This document shows, piece by piece, positions 1-9,284 of a DNA stretch of 64,000 nt. This DNA is from Terriglobales bacterium (lineage in GTDB: Bacteria; Acidobacteriota; Terriglobia; Terriglobales; Acidobacteriaceae): the NCBI GenBank assembly GCA_015655585.1, contig JAATEV010000024.1, positions 36,043-100,042 on the forward strand. The letters run 5' to 3'. The position numbers were made by a program, and so were the translations under genes. The notes below the pieces were generated by a model that worked only from the letters and a program-made list of their open reading frames with translations, did not search any database and was not told where the DNA came from. The stretch's first letter is position 1, and every line of letters starts with the position of its first letter.

Positions 1-1359
1 TGGCGGATTGAAGCCCTTCATCGGGCCTTCTTTGGTCTTCTCGTAGCGTTGGTTTCCGCGGCGCTGGCCTGGTCTTGCGCTCGGACGCGCTCCCGTCGGA
101 ATCTCGCCTGGTCCCGGCAATAGTCCACCGGCGCCAGGAGCGCCGCCCGGCCTCGGACCAAAGCCCGGCCGTGCGCCAAACGGAGGACGCGGTCCCCCCG
201 GAGTAAATCCAGGACGTCCCGGAGCACCGCCCGGTCCGCCGCCGGGGCCACCCGGGAAGCTCCGTGTCGGATGCATCGGACGCCGTGCGCCCGGAGGCAT
301 GGAAGGACGTCCGCCCGGTCCTCCCGGAGTCTGCGGACGAGGCCGCTCGAAGATAGGGCGTCCGCGCTGCGGCGTTCCCGGCGTAACTGCCGGAGCCGTA
401 TAGATGGGACGAGGTCCGGTCTGCGGCATAATCACACGCCGCGCCGGAACGGCAGGAGTTGCCGGAGCCGCAGACACCGGAGTAACCGGGGCTGTTGCTG
501 CTGGAGTTGTCGCTGGAGCCGTCACAATGGCGGCCGGAGCCGCAGTCTCTGCAGGAGCCGCAACCGATGCCGCGGGAGCGCCAGGCGCTGCGGCAGCAGG
601 AGCCGGAGTTACAGCCGCTGGAGTCGCAACTACAGGAGCCGCCGTCGGAGCCGCAGCTACAGCCGGGGCAGCCGCAGGAGATGCGGCAACTACCGGCTTC
701 GCAGCTACCGGAGCGGTCTGGGGTGCAGGGGGAGCCGGAGCCGCAACAACAGCGGCCGGCCGCTCTGCTGGAGCTTGAGGCGCTGCGGCAGCAGCAGGAG
801 GCCGTGCGATCACCGGGCCAACCGGGGGCCTGCTCGCAATCGCCGGAGCTGGATGAACAATGTTCGCCTGCTGGCGGGGCTGCGGTACGATGCGGCGCGG
901 AGCGGGAGGAGTCGTCGGAGCCCCAGCCGAAGCATGGACCGGAGCAGAGGAGGAGGCCGGAGCAGCCGCAACCACTGCAGGCTTAGGCGCTGCGGCTACC
1001 GGCACCGAGCCGGCGGGAGGCGCAGCCACGACGACTGCGGGGCGCACAGGAGGGGCGGCTTTGATCGCGGCCTCGGCCTGCTTGCGTTCCAGAATCGCCT
1101 TCAGCGCATCGCCCGGCTTTGAGACCTTGGAGAGGTCGAACTTCGGTTTATTGTCCACGGCGGCCCGGCTCGAACCAGAATTGCCGCGGCCTCCATTCCG
1201 GAAGTAGTCGCGCACCTTCTCCGCTTCATCGGCTTCGATGGAGCTGGAGTGGGTCAAGGGCTTATCCTTGGACACGCCCAGTGCGTTCAGCGCGTCCAGA
1301 ATCGGCTTCGCTTTCATCTCCAGTTCTCGTGCCAGATCGTTGATTCGAACTTTGATCAT
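1..1359 (-). CDS. infB: Translation initiation factor IF-2, N-terminal part (runs off the left edge)
   Basis: IF-2 is the GTPase that places initiator tRNA on the 30S ribosome. Only 453 N-terminal codons are visible, and the frame stays open to base 1. The start MIKVRINDLARELEMKAK is a typical IF2_N helical domain (about residues 1-55). A long Ala/Pro/Val-rich linker (about 100-340) and a Gly/Pro/Arg-rich stretch (about 350-430) follow, as in other large acidobacterial IF-2 proteins. The G domain lies outside the window. The ATG at 1359 has an AAAGGG Shine-Dalgarno about 3 bases upstream. It is the last gene of the rimP-nusA-infB operon, 137 bp after nusA; no ylxR gene is seen between them. 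The many GC-rich alternative frames here are shadows of the biased linker. Confidence 0.93.
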   Translation of the reverse strand, partial: MIKVRINDLARELEMKAKPILDALNALGVSKDKPLTHSSSIEADEAEKVRDYFRNGGRGNSGSSRAAVDNKPKFDLSKVSKPGDALKAILERKQAEAAIKAAPPVRPAVVVAAPPAGSVPVAAAPKPAVVAAAPASSSAPVHASAGAPTTPPAPRRIVPQPRQQANIVHPAPAIASRPPVGPVIARPPAAAAAPQAPAERPAAVVAAPAPPAPQTAPVAAKPVVAASPAAAPAVAAAPTAAPVVATPAAVTPAPAAAAPGAPAASVAAPAETAAPAAIVTAPATTPAATAPVTPVSAAPATPAVPARRVIMPQTGPRPIYTAPAVTPGTPQRGRPIFERPRPQTPGGPGGRPSMPPGARRPMHPTRSFPGGPGGGPGGAPGRPGFTPGGPRPPFGARPGFGPRPGGAPGAGGLLPGPGEIPTGARPSARPGQRRGNQRYEKTKEGPMKGFNPP

Positions 1360-1496
1360 CCGTCCCTTTTCGCTTCCTTGCGCCTTAGCTGTTCATATCA
1401 GCCTCATCGGAGTAGGAATCTGTGTTGTAAGTATTATTATCCCTGAAACTGCTGCTTTCGCGTCCCAGGAGGTCCTTGGTTACGTGGCTCCAACCG

Positions 1497-3068
<1,572 letters not shown>

Positions 3069-3165
3069 CGTTCCCACATCCTTCACTGATCTGCCCCGCA
3101 AACCTGCCAGGCGGAAATTAATCTTTTTTGCTGCTGCCAAACCCCTGCAACCAAAGCCCTGCGGC

Positions 3166-3813
3166 CTAAATCTCCGTCACCAGATTCGCCTTCTCTACAT
3201 TCCCCAGGGCGATCTCCACGTTCTGGCTGGTTGCAGCCTTCTTCGCCTTGCCCTTCTGCTTCACCGCAGTCAGGTCCAGCGTCAAAACCCCGTCCGCAAA
3301 CTGCGTCAGACGGCCCTGCCAATGCCTGTTGTCGTTCACCGGAGAGAAGGTCTGCACCTTCACCAGGCTTCCGGCAAAGCGGCTGTAGTCCTCCGCCTTG
3401 GTCAGCTTGCGTTCCAGCCCCGGCGACGAAACTTCCAACGTATACTCCGCGCCCGGAATCAGGTCTTCCACGTCCAGCACCGTGCCAAAATCCTGCGCAA
3501 ACACCGCACAATCTTCATGGGTTACGCCGGAAAGCCTCTCCACCGGCACGCCCTTCGGAAGTTCCTCCAGCAGTGGATCGACCGAATCTATAGAACCAGC
3601 CTCAGCAGAACCAGCCTCGGCTTCTTCGCTCGTCCCTCCCGCCGCCAGAATCTTCTCGGCCAGCTTCGCCCGCTCTTCGGCATTCTTCTCGATAAACACC
3701 CGCAGCGTCCGAAACTTAGCCCCGCCCTGAAACTCCAGGTCGACCACCTCCAGGTGGTGTGACGCGGCAACCCGCTCCGCCGTGGCTCGAATTTCGTCCA
3801 GATGCACTGCCAT
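3166..3813 (-). CDS. rimP: Ribosome maturation factor RimP
   Basis: RimP helps assemble the 30S subunit and is the usual first gene of the nusA-infB operon. The 215-residue product begins MAVHLDEIRATAERVAASHH and carries the family signature VSSPGLERKL, followed by the C-terminal Sm-like domain. A Gly/Ser/Glu-rich insertion (about residues 45-80) separates the first strand-helix unit from the rest and makes it longer than the usual 150-170 residues. I chose the ATG at 3813 because GGAAGAAGG lies just upstream; the longer frame to 3888 would start inside the leader hairpin. nusA starts 97 bp downstream. Confidence 0.93.
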   Translation of the reverse strand: MAVHLDEIRATAERVAASHHLEVVDLEFQGGAKFRTLRVFIEKNAEERAKLAEKILAAGGTSEEAEAGSAEAGSIDSVDPLLEELPKGVPVERLSGVTHEDCAVFAQDFGTVLDVEDLIPGAEYTLEVSSPGLERKLTKAEDYSRFAGSLVKVQTFSPVNDNRHWQGRLTQFADGVLTLDLTAVKQKGKAKKAATSQNVEIALGNVEKANLVTEI

Positions 3814-3861
3814 AAACCTTCTTCCGACTCTCTTCTTCCACTTCCCGGGATGCTTTTTGGA

Positions 3862-3890
3862 GCAAATAAAAAGTGGGCATCGGCCCACTT
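3862..3890 (-). terminator. Leader hairpin with U-rich tail upstream of rimP (candidate attenuator)
   Basis: Read leftward, AAGTGGGC and GCCCACTT form a perfect 8-bp stem around a 4-base loop, followed by TTTATTTG. It lies about 60 bases after the predicted transcript start and 50 bases before the rimP start codon. That makes it a leader element rather than an end-of-gene terminator. The tail is interrupted by one A, so termination would be partial. Confidence 0.55.
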
Positions 3891-3958
3891 ATCTCCTTCG
3901 CCATTTGCCGGTGCGTACACGGCCTCTTCTGCGACGGAACAAAGTCGTTGCAAACTTG

Positions 3959-3987
3959 ATAATACACTCGGTTTTTGGGGAATTCAA
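3959..3987 (-). promoter_or_regulatory. Sigma-70-type promoter of rimP-nusA-infB
   Basis: Read leftward, a TTGAAT -35 box, a 17-base spacer and a TATTAT -10 box are present. The predicted transcript would start near 3952 and carry a leader of about 140 bases containing the hairpin at 3862-3890. Confidence 0.6.
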
Positions 3988-4102
3988 TAGGGCATCCCCG
4001 CCACTTGTGCCTCGTCGGCCATATCCTTCAGGAGCCTCGCAGGCAAATCCAGCCTCACACGCGAATCCCCTGAACCGATTGCAGCCCCTCCGGCATCAAA
4101 AG

Positions 4103-4131
4103 TTGATCTTGATGGTAGGCAACTCTACAAT
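4103..4131 (+). promoter_or_regulatory. Sigma-70-type promoter of guaB
   Basis: TTGATC at 4103-4108 and TACAAT at 4126-4131 are separated by exactly 17 bases, 70 bases before the guaB start. With the rimP promoter this fills the divergent 387-bp region 3814-4200. I see no other gene there. Confidence 0.55.
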
Positions 4132-4200
4132 CGAAGAAATCCAGCGAAACGAGGCTCCGTGCGGACCCGGCGCATCGCCCGGCCATCAAAAAACAAAAAT

Positions 4201-5724
4201 ATGATCATCACTCCCGTTCCTGAAGCCCTGACCTTCGACGATGTCCTTCTCGTCCCTGCCTATAGCGATGTGGTTCCCACCCAGGTAAGCACCCAGACCC
4301 AGCTCACCCGCAACATCACCCTCAACACCCCGCTGGTCTCCGCTGCCATGGATACCGTCACCGAATCCCGCCTCGCCATCGCCATGGCCCAGCAGGGAGG
4401 TCTCGGCGTCATCCACCGCAATCTCACCATCGAGCAGCAGGCCGGCGAGATCGACAAGGTCAAGCGCTCCGAGTCCGGCATGATCGTCGACCCCGTCACT
4501 ATCGGCCCCGACCGCCCTATCGCCGACGCCCTTGAAGTCATGCGCCGCTACAAGATCTCTGGCGTCCCCGTCACCAAGAACAAGAAGCTCGTCGGCATCC
4601 TCACCAATCGCGACCTCCGCTTCGTCTCCCGCACCGACCTCCTCATCGATGAGGTCATGACCAAGAACAACCTCATCACCGTGCCCGTCGGCACTACCCT
4701 TGAACAGGCCGAAGAGATCCTCCATCACCATCGTGTCGAAAAGCTCCTCGTCGTCAACGACGACTACGAACTCAAGGGCCTCATCACCGTCAAGGACATC
4801 CAGAAAAAACTCAAGTACCCCAACGCCAGCAAGGACTCGCAGGGCCGCCTCCGCGTAGCCGGAGCCATTGGGGCCACCGGCGACTTCCTGGAGCGCGCCG
4901 CCGCCCTCATCGAGGCTCGCGTCGACGCCTTAGCCATCGACTCCGCCCACGGCCATTCCTCCCGCGTTCTGGAGGCTGTCAGTGAGGTCAAGAAGCGCTT
5001 CCCCAACGTCGATCTCCTCGCTGGAAACATCGCTACCTACGACGGAGCCCAGGCCCTCATGGATGCTGGAGCCGACGCCATCAAGGTCGGCATCGGTCCC
5101 GGCTCCATCTGCACTACCCGCATGGTCACTGGCGCGGGTATGCCGCAGATCACCGCTATCTCCGAGGCCTTCCGCGCCACTGAGCCCCGCGGCATCCCCC
5201 TCATCGCCGACGGCGGCATCAAGTACTCCGGCGACATCACCAAGGCCATCGCCGCCGGAGCCGGAGTCATCATGATCGGCTCCCTCTTCGCCGGTGTAGA
5301 CGAGTCGCCCGGCGAGACCATCCTCTACCAGGGCCGCTCCTTCAAGGCCTACCGCGGCATGGGCTCACTCTCGGCCATGGCCCAGGGTTCTGGCGAGCGT
5401 TACTTCCAGAGCAAGGACGACATCGACTCCGCCTCCACCGAGCGCCCGTCCCTCACCGCCCGCGAGACCAGCACGAACAACCGCCTCGCCAAGTTCGTTC
5501 CCGAGGGCATCGAAGGTCGCGTGCCTCACCGTGGACCACTCGAAGGCATGGTCTACCAGCTCGTAGGCGGCCTCCGCGCAGGCATGGGCTACCTCGGCTG
5601 CGGCACCATCCCCGAGTTGCAGAAGAACGGTCGCTTCATTCGCATCTCCAACGCCGGTCTCCGCGAGAGCCACGTCCACGATGTCATCATCACCCGCGAA
5701 GCCCCCAACTACCACGTAGAGTAG
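4201..5724 (+). CDS. guaB: Inosine-5'-monophosphate dehydrogenase
   Basis: Oxidises IMP to XMP with NAD+, the committed step of guanine nucleotide synthesis, in the cytoplasm. The 507-residue protein has the full IMPDH layout: N-terminal barrel strands ([15 protein letters not shown]), a tandem CBS pair (about 95-215), and the catalytic loop [13 protein letters not shown] with Cys304. The mobile flap and C-terminal barrel strands follow (RGMGSL, VPHRGPL). The ATG at 4201 gives the conserved [15 protein letters not shown] start; the in-frame ATG at 4159 would add a non-conserved extension. It is monocistronic and divergent from rimP. Codon third positions are strongly C-rich, like its neighbours up to about 11 kb. 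Confidence 0.97.
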   Translation: MIITPVPEALTFDDVLLVPAYSDVVPTQVSTQTQLTRNITLNTPLVSAAMDTVTESRLAIAMAQQGGLGVIHRNLTIEQQAGEIDKVKRSESGMIVDPVTIGPDRPIADALEVMRRYKISGVPVTKNKKLVGILTNRDLRFVSRTDLLIDEVMTKNNLITVPVGTTLEQAEEILHHHRVEKLLVVNDDYELKGLITVKDIQKKLKYPNASKDSQGRLRVAGAIGATGDFLERAAALIEARVDALAIDSAHGHSSRVLEAVSEVKKRFPNVDLLAGNIATYDGAQALMDAGADAIKVGIGPGSICTTRMVTGAGMPQITAISEAFRATEPRGIPLIADGGIKYSGDITKAIAAGAGVIMIGSLFAGVDESPGETILYQGRSFKAYRGMGSLSAMAQGSGERYFQSKDDIDSASTERPSLTARETSTNNRLAKFVPEGIEGRVPHRGPLEGMVYQLVGGLRAGMGYLGCGTIPELQKNGRFIRISNAGLRESHVHDVIITREAPNYHVE

Positions 5725-5751
5725 CAACATACACGCGCATAAATCGGGTGC

Positions 5752-5809
5752 CCCATCTTCGCGACGGTAGTATCGTCGCGAAGATGGGCATTCGCGCTTA
5801 AAGCGCGAA
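5752..5809. repeat. Two adjacent perfect inverted repeats after guaB (REP-like)
   Basis: CCCATCTTCGCGAC (5752-5765) pairs perfectly with 5775-5788 around a 9-base loop. Immediately after, TTCGCGCTT (5791-5799) pairs with 5801-5809 around one base. There is no T-run, so a REP-like element is more likely than a simple terminator, although it separates the convergent guaB and TIGR03435 genes. Confidence 0.65.
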
Positions 5810-5879
5810 CCGTCTTCCTGTTGATACATCCAAAGCCATTTCTGCGATTTTGCATCGCAAAGGCCTATCGTAGTGAGGA

Positions 5880-6704
5880 TCAATTCTCAGTAGGTTTACT
5901 TGCGCTATCGATCACCACAGTCTCCACTGGACCTTTCCCAGACTTGAGGTTGAGTCCCAGTCTCTTCATCACATCCAGAATCCCTGCGGTATAGTCCGTG
6001 TTCGTCGGATCATCCGGTTCTAGATGAAAATCGTACTTCCCTGTCAGTCCGGTCTGATCCAGAACAGGCCGCCGCAACATATCGCTCAATTTCTTCGCCA
6101 TAAAAGGCATCGAGACATTGATGCCCGTCGCTTCACCGTCGGCGATGTTGCCCGGTTTCATCATGGAACTCATCCTCGTGTCCGCATCTTCGTGCTCCGG
6201 CTTATGAAGATGAAGCTCGCCCTTCCCGCGCGACAGGATATACACCTGACCTTCTTTCGTCTCCCGATGAATCTTCAGGGCGAACCGCTGTGCCAGTAGC
6301 GTTCGCAGCATCTCACGTTGTTCCTGGCTAGGGGTAGCCTGTATCGGAGGTCCCTGGGCTGTCCTCGACGGAGACCCCTCGGGCGGCACTGCCTCTATGT
6401 TGTATCTCTCTTTCTCCATCCACGGCTCGCCTCCCAGAATCTGGCTCCGCGGTATCTCGTAGGCGTAGTAAATGAGCATCTTCAGGTCCGCGAATCCTAC
6501 CAGGACTCGTCCTCCGGGTCTCCCGTAAAAGCCAATCGCCCCTCCGGTGGTCGGGTCCACGGGTTTAATCGTAGCCACCTCAAACGAAGGCGCTCCGGCG
6601 TTATCGATCCTGGCTGATCCAGTCTCCGCAGATACCTGCCCCCACAGTGCAGGAGCAAAACACCACATCCCCATAACCAATGCCCATTCTGCTCGTCTCG
6701 ACAT
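5880..6704 (-). CDS. TIGR03435-type (DUF3738) secreted protein
   Basis: This 274-residue protein matches the acidobacterial paralogous family TIGR03435, whose function is unknown. Visible landmarks are an N-terminal export signal (MSRRAEWALVMGMWCF, ending near ALWGQ), the opening FEVATIKPVDP, and the central MLIYYAYEIPRSQILGGEPW. Later come LRTLLAQRFALKIHRETKE, then a DMLRRPVLDQTGLTGKYDF block near the C terminus. Family members occur in many copies in soil Acidobacteria and are often encoded near regulators or peptidases. I chose the ATG at 6704 because it begins a signal peptide and has GGTGGAAGAG upstream. No catalytic motif is recognisable. Confidence 0.85.
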   Translation of the reverse strand: MSRRAEWALVMGMWCFAPALWGQVSAETGSARIDNAGAPSFEVATIKPVDPTTGGAIGFYGRPGGRVLVGFADLKMLIYYAYEIPRSQILGGEPWMEKERYNIEAVPPEGSPSRTAQGPPIQATPSQEQREMLRTLLAQRFALKIHRETKEGQVYILSRGKGELHLHKPEHEDADTRMSSMMKPGNIADGEATGINVSMPFMAKKLSDMLRRPVLDQTGLTGKYDFHLEPDDPTNTDYTAGILDVMKRLGLNLKSGKGPVETVVIDSASKPTEN

Positions 6705-6844
6705 GCTCTTCCACCGCCTTGGTTTCAATCGATCTCTCTGATCTAAATACGAACAGTCATCGAATAAGACTCTATCTTGTGCTTTTCGTTGGATGGAACT
6801 CATCTCCGGCAGCACACAAAAAAGGATAATCTTTTCTGAATCTA

Positions 6845-6860
6845 TAGACCGACTGGTCTA
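6845..6860. promoter_or_regulatory. NemR-type operator upstream of the SDR gene
   Basis: TAGACCGACTGGTCTA is a perfect inverted repeat, TAGACC-N4-GGTCTA. From memory this is the box recognised by the E. coli TetR-family repressor NemR. It overlaps a possible -10 (TCTATA) 49 bases before the SDR start. A NemR-like regulator is encoded directly downstream. Confidence 0.7.
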
Positions 6861-6908
6861 CTCTTATGGATGTGCCGCCAATCAGGCGCACCCGAAAAGG
6901 AGACCATC

Positions 6909-7718
6909 ATGTCCAGCCAGACCAGCAAAGGCGCCGCTCTCATCACCGGCGCTTCCACAGGAATCGGCGCTGTCTACGCCGACCGCCTCGCCAAGCGCGG
7001 TTACGACCTCATCCTCGTCGCCCGCAGTCAGGACAAGCTCAACGAAGTCGCCAGCCAGATTCAGTCCTCCACCGGACGCCAGGTCGAGACCCTCCAGGCC
7101 GACCTCACCGCTCCCGCCGACGTCAAGCGCGTCGTCGATCGCCTCGCCTCCGACGCCTCCATCACCGCGCTCGTGAACAACGCCGGTATTGCCGCGACAG
7201 GCAAGCTCCTCGACTCCGACCCCGACTACCTCGACCAGATGATTCAGCTCAATGTCGTAACCCTGACGCGGCTCGCCCTCGCCGCCGCTCCGGCATTCGT
7301 CGCTCGCGGCAACGGCCTCATCATCAACATCGGCTCCATCGTCGCGCTCGCGCCCGAGCTTCTGAACGGAACCTACAGCGGTACCAAGGCCTACGTCCAG
7401 AACTTCAGCACCTCGCTCAAGAACGAGCTGGCGGACAAGGGAGTCACCGTGCAGGTGGTCCTTCCCGGAGCAACCGCGACCCCGCTCTGGGGCAAGGCCG
7501 GACTCCCCGTTCATCATCTCCCTGCCGAGATCGTCATGACCACCGAAAACATGGTCGATGCTTCCCTCGCCGGTCTCGATCAGGGTGAGTTCGTCACCAT
7601 CCCCTCGCTGCCCAATGCCGCCGACTTCGAGGCCTACGAGAAGGCACGCCTGGCTCTTGCCCCGAACCTCTCGCGCAAGGCTCCGGCTTCGCGCTACGGC
7701 GTCGCAGCGGAGAACTAA
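6909..7718 (+). CDS. SDR-family NAD(P)-dependent oxidoreductase
   Basis: A classical short-chain dehydrogenase/reductase of 269 residues, cytoplasmic. It shows the cofactor motif TGASTGIG (residues 13-20), NNAG (in LVNNAGIAATG), the active-site serine in INIGSIVAL and the YSGTK Tyr-x-x-x-Lys pair. The substrate cannot be read from the sequence. The context suggests carbonyl or quinone detoxification, because the gene has a NemR-type operator and a NemR-like TetR gene follows 67 bp downstream; that is inference. The ATG at 6909 is preceded by AAGGAG at optimal spacing. The start at 6870 would add a non-conserved extension. Confidence 0.9.
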   Translation: MSSQTSKGAALITGASTGIGAVYADRLAKRGYDLILVARSQDKLNEVASQIQSSTGRQVETLQADLTAPADVKRVVDRLASDASITALVNNAGIAATGKLLDSDPDYLDQMIQLNVVTLTRLALAAAPAFVARGNGLIINIGSIVALAPELLNGTYSGTKAYVQNFSTSLKNELADKGVTVQVVLPGATATPLWGKAGLPVHHLPAEIVMTTENMVDASLAGLDQGEFVTIPSLPNAADFEAYEKARLALAPNLSRKAPASRYGVAAEN

Positions 7719-7757
7719 GCGGCAGCGCAACATCAGCCGGTACCATAAGAACGTGAA

Positions 7758-7782
7758 GCCTCCGCGTACCCTGCGCGGAGGC
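7758..7782 (+). promoter_or_regulatory. Perfect 9-bp hairpin covering the upstream tetR ribosome-binding site
   Basis: GCCTCCGCG (7758-7766) pairs perfectly with CGCGGAGGC (7774-7782) around a 7-base loop. The 3' arm contains the GGAGG (7777-7781) that would serve the ATG at 7786. The hairpin could hide that Shine-Dalgarno, end the SDR transcript, or act on DNA as an operator. Confidence 0.5.
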
Positions 7783-7785
7783 CGC

Positions 7786-8424
7786 ATGTTCTTCCACCAG
7801 AAAGCGAGCAGCACCATGCTATCCAAAGCGGAGGTTGCACCGAAGGTCCCATCCACACGCGAGCGGCTCATCGACGCCGGACTAGAGCTGATGCGCAAAC
7901 ATGGCTATGCCGCCACTGGCCTGCAGGAGATTCTGGAGGCGGCCAGCGTACCCAAGGGTTCCTTCTATCACCACTTCGGCAGCAAGGAGGAGTTCACCGC
8001 CGCGCTCGTCGAACGCTATGCTGCGCTCGAAGGAACTCACTGCGCCGAAGTCCTCGGAAACACTCGGCAGGCCCCGCTCAAGCGGCTGCGGCGATACTTC
8101 GAAGACCTCATTCGTGTCGCCGGACAGAGCGCGCCCATCCACGGCTGTCTTCTCGGGGGCCTCAGTGTGGAGATCGCTGGCGAAAGCTCGTTGTTGCAGG
8201 GGCGCCTCAGCGCCAGCTTTGCTACCTGGCAGACTGGCATAGCTGCCGTGCTGCGCGAGGCGATTGAAGCAGGAGATCTGCCGAACTCGACCAGACCGGA
8301 ACCGCTGGCGGGGTTCATACTCAATAGCTGGGAGGGGGCCTTGCTCCGCTCGCAGGCCGACAAAAGCGACGCCCCGCTGAAGAACTTCCTTTATTATGTC
8401 TTCGAGGGTCTGCTGACGAAGTAA
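7786..8424 (+). CDS. TetR/AcrR-family repressor, NemR-like
   Basis: A 212-residue TetR regulator. The DNA-binding domain (RERLIDAGLELMRKHGYAAT, then the recognition helix VPKGSFYHHFGSKEEF) is followed by a NemR/AcuR-like ligand domain. The segment HGCLLGGLSVEIA has a Cys at the place where, from memory, E. coli NemR has its redox-sensing Cys106. The Lys that NemR pairs with that Cys appears to be Gln here (GALLRSQADKS). It probably represses the upstream SDR gene through the operator at 6845-6860. The start is uncertain: ATG 7786 has GGAGG but only 4 bases of spacing, inside a hairpin. ATG 7816 gives a more typical N-terminal length. Confidence 0.88.
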   Translation: MFFHQKASSTMLSKAEVAPKVPSTRERLIDAGLELMRKHGYAATGLQEILEAASVPKGSFYHHFGSKEEFTAALVERYAALEGTHCAEVLGNTRQAPLKRLRRYFEDLIRVAGQSAPIHGCLLGGLSVEIAGESSLLQGRLSASFATWQTGIAAVLREAIEAGDLPNSTRPEPLAGFILNSWEGALLRSQADKSDAPLKNFLYYVFEGLLTK

Positions 8425-8470
8425 GGGTATATAAAATCAATACTTTGCATAAAACGTACAGGGGGAGGGG

Positions 8471-8767
8471 ATGCCGATAGCCAAACTCATCATCGAGCTC
8501 GATATTCCCCATGCCCAGTCCCTCAAAGACCGCCGTCAGGTTGTCCGTTCGCTCAAGGACAAGCTTCGCCACAGCTTCAACCTCTCCGTGGCCGAACTGG
8601 ACGAAGTCGGCGCATGGAACCGCGCCACCCTCGGAATCGTGACCATATCCTCTTCCACCAGCTACCTGACCAGCCAGATCCAGCAGATTGATCATGCCAT
8701 CCACCGCATTTCCGCCACCCTAAGCGCCGAGGTCATTGACTCCTATGCAGAAATCCTGCCCGAGTAG
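8471..8767 (+). CDS. DUF503 (YlxP-like) family protein
   Basis: This 98-residue protein has the DUF503 pattern: MPIAKLIIELDIP, then SLKDRRQVVRSLKDKLRHSFN, then VAELD and ATLGIVTISS. Members are small ferredoxin-like proteins of unsettled role, commonly encoded between infB and rbfA in ribosome-biogenesis clusters. Here the gene precedes rbfA by 106 bp, but infB lies 7 kb away on the other strand, so the usual cluster is split. GGGGGAGGGG lies just before the ATG. Confidence 0.9.
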   Translation: MPIAKLIIELDIPHAQSLKDRRQVVRSLKDKLRHSFNLSVAELDEVGAWNRATLGIVTISSSTSYLTSQIQQIDHAIHRISATLSAEVIDSYAEILPE

Positions 8768-8873
8768 CTCCGGACATCACACACAAAGTAAAAGGCTTAT
8801 CCGATAGATCGCCTCAGGGGCTAGGTGGAAAGAAACATTTTTGATATCCTCAACCGTTCGACCTACTAAATTT

Positions 8874-9284
8874 ATGCCCGAACCGCGCGCCAGAACACAT
8901 CACAAGAATAGAGTCGCCAATACCTTCTCTGAAGAGATAGGCTCTATGCTCGAAGGGGAGCTTTCCGACCCCCGTATCGCTCCCAGCTACGTTACTGACG
9001 TGGTTCTGGCTCCCGGCGGCAAATCCGCCCGTGTCTTCGTCTCTGTTCATGGCACCGAGGCGGAGGAAGCCTCCACGCTGGAGGGCCTCACTACCGCTCG
9101 CGCCTACATCCGTTCTCAGCTCCGCGACCGCATGGGTGTTCGCCACGTCCCCGAGCTGACCTTTGCCATCGACCGCTCCCAGAAAGTGACCGGCCGCATG
9201 GAAGAGCTCCTCGCCCGCACCCGCAAACGCGAGTCGAAACGTACCGATGCCACCCCCGGTCAGAAGGCTCCAGTCAAACCATGA
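8874..9284 (+). CDS. rbfA: Ribosome-binding factor A
   Basis: RbfA binds the 30S subunit during late 16S rRNA maturation and cold adaptation. The 136-residue product has the KH-like fold signature: HHKNRVANTFSEEIGSMLEG, DPRIAPSYVTDVVL and RVFVSVHG. RMGVRHVPELTFAIDRSQK follows, and the tail is basic. The ATG at 8874 gives the usual N terminus but has no clear Shine-Dalgarno. A TTG at 8841 with AGGTGG upstream is a possible alternative. The stop codon overlaps the next gene's start (ATGA), indicating translational coupling. Confidence 0.92.
   Translation: MPEPRARTHHKNRVANTFSEEIGSMLEGELSDPRIAPSYVTDVVLAPGGKSARVFVSVHGTEAEEASTLEGLTTARAYIRSQLRDRMGVRHVPELTFAIDRSQKVTGRMEELLARTRKRESKRTDATPGQKAPVKP

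Noticed and set aside
271..1207. Several long rightward ORFs rich in Arg, Ser or Gln
   Set aside because: They are antisense shadows of the Ala/Pro/Gly-rich IF-2 linker encoded on the other strand.
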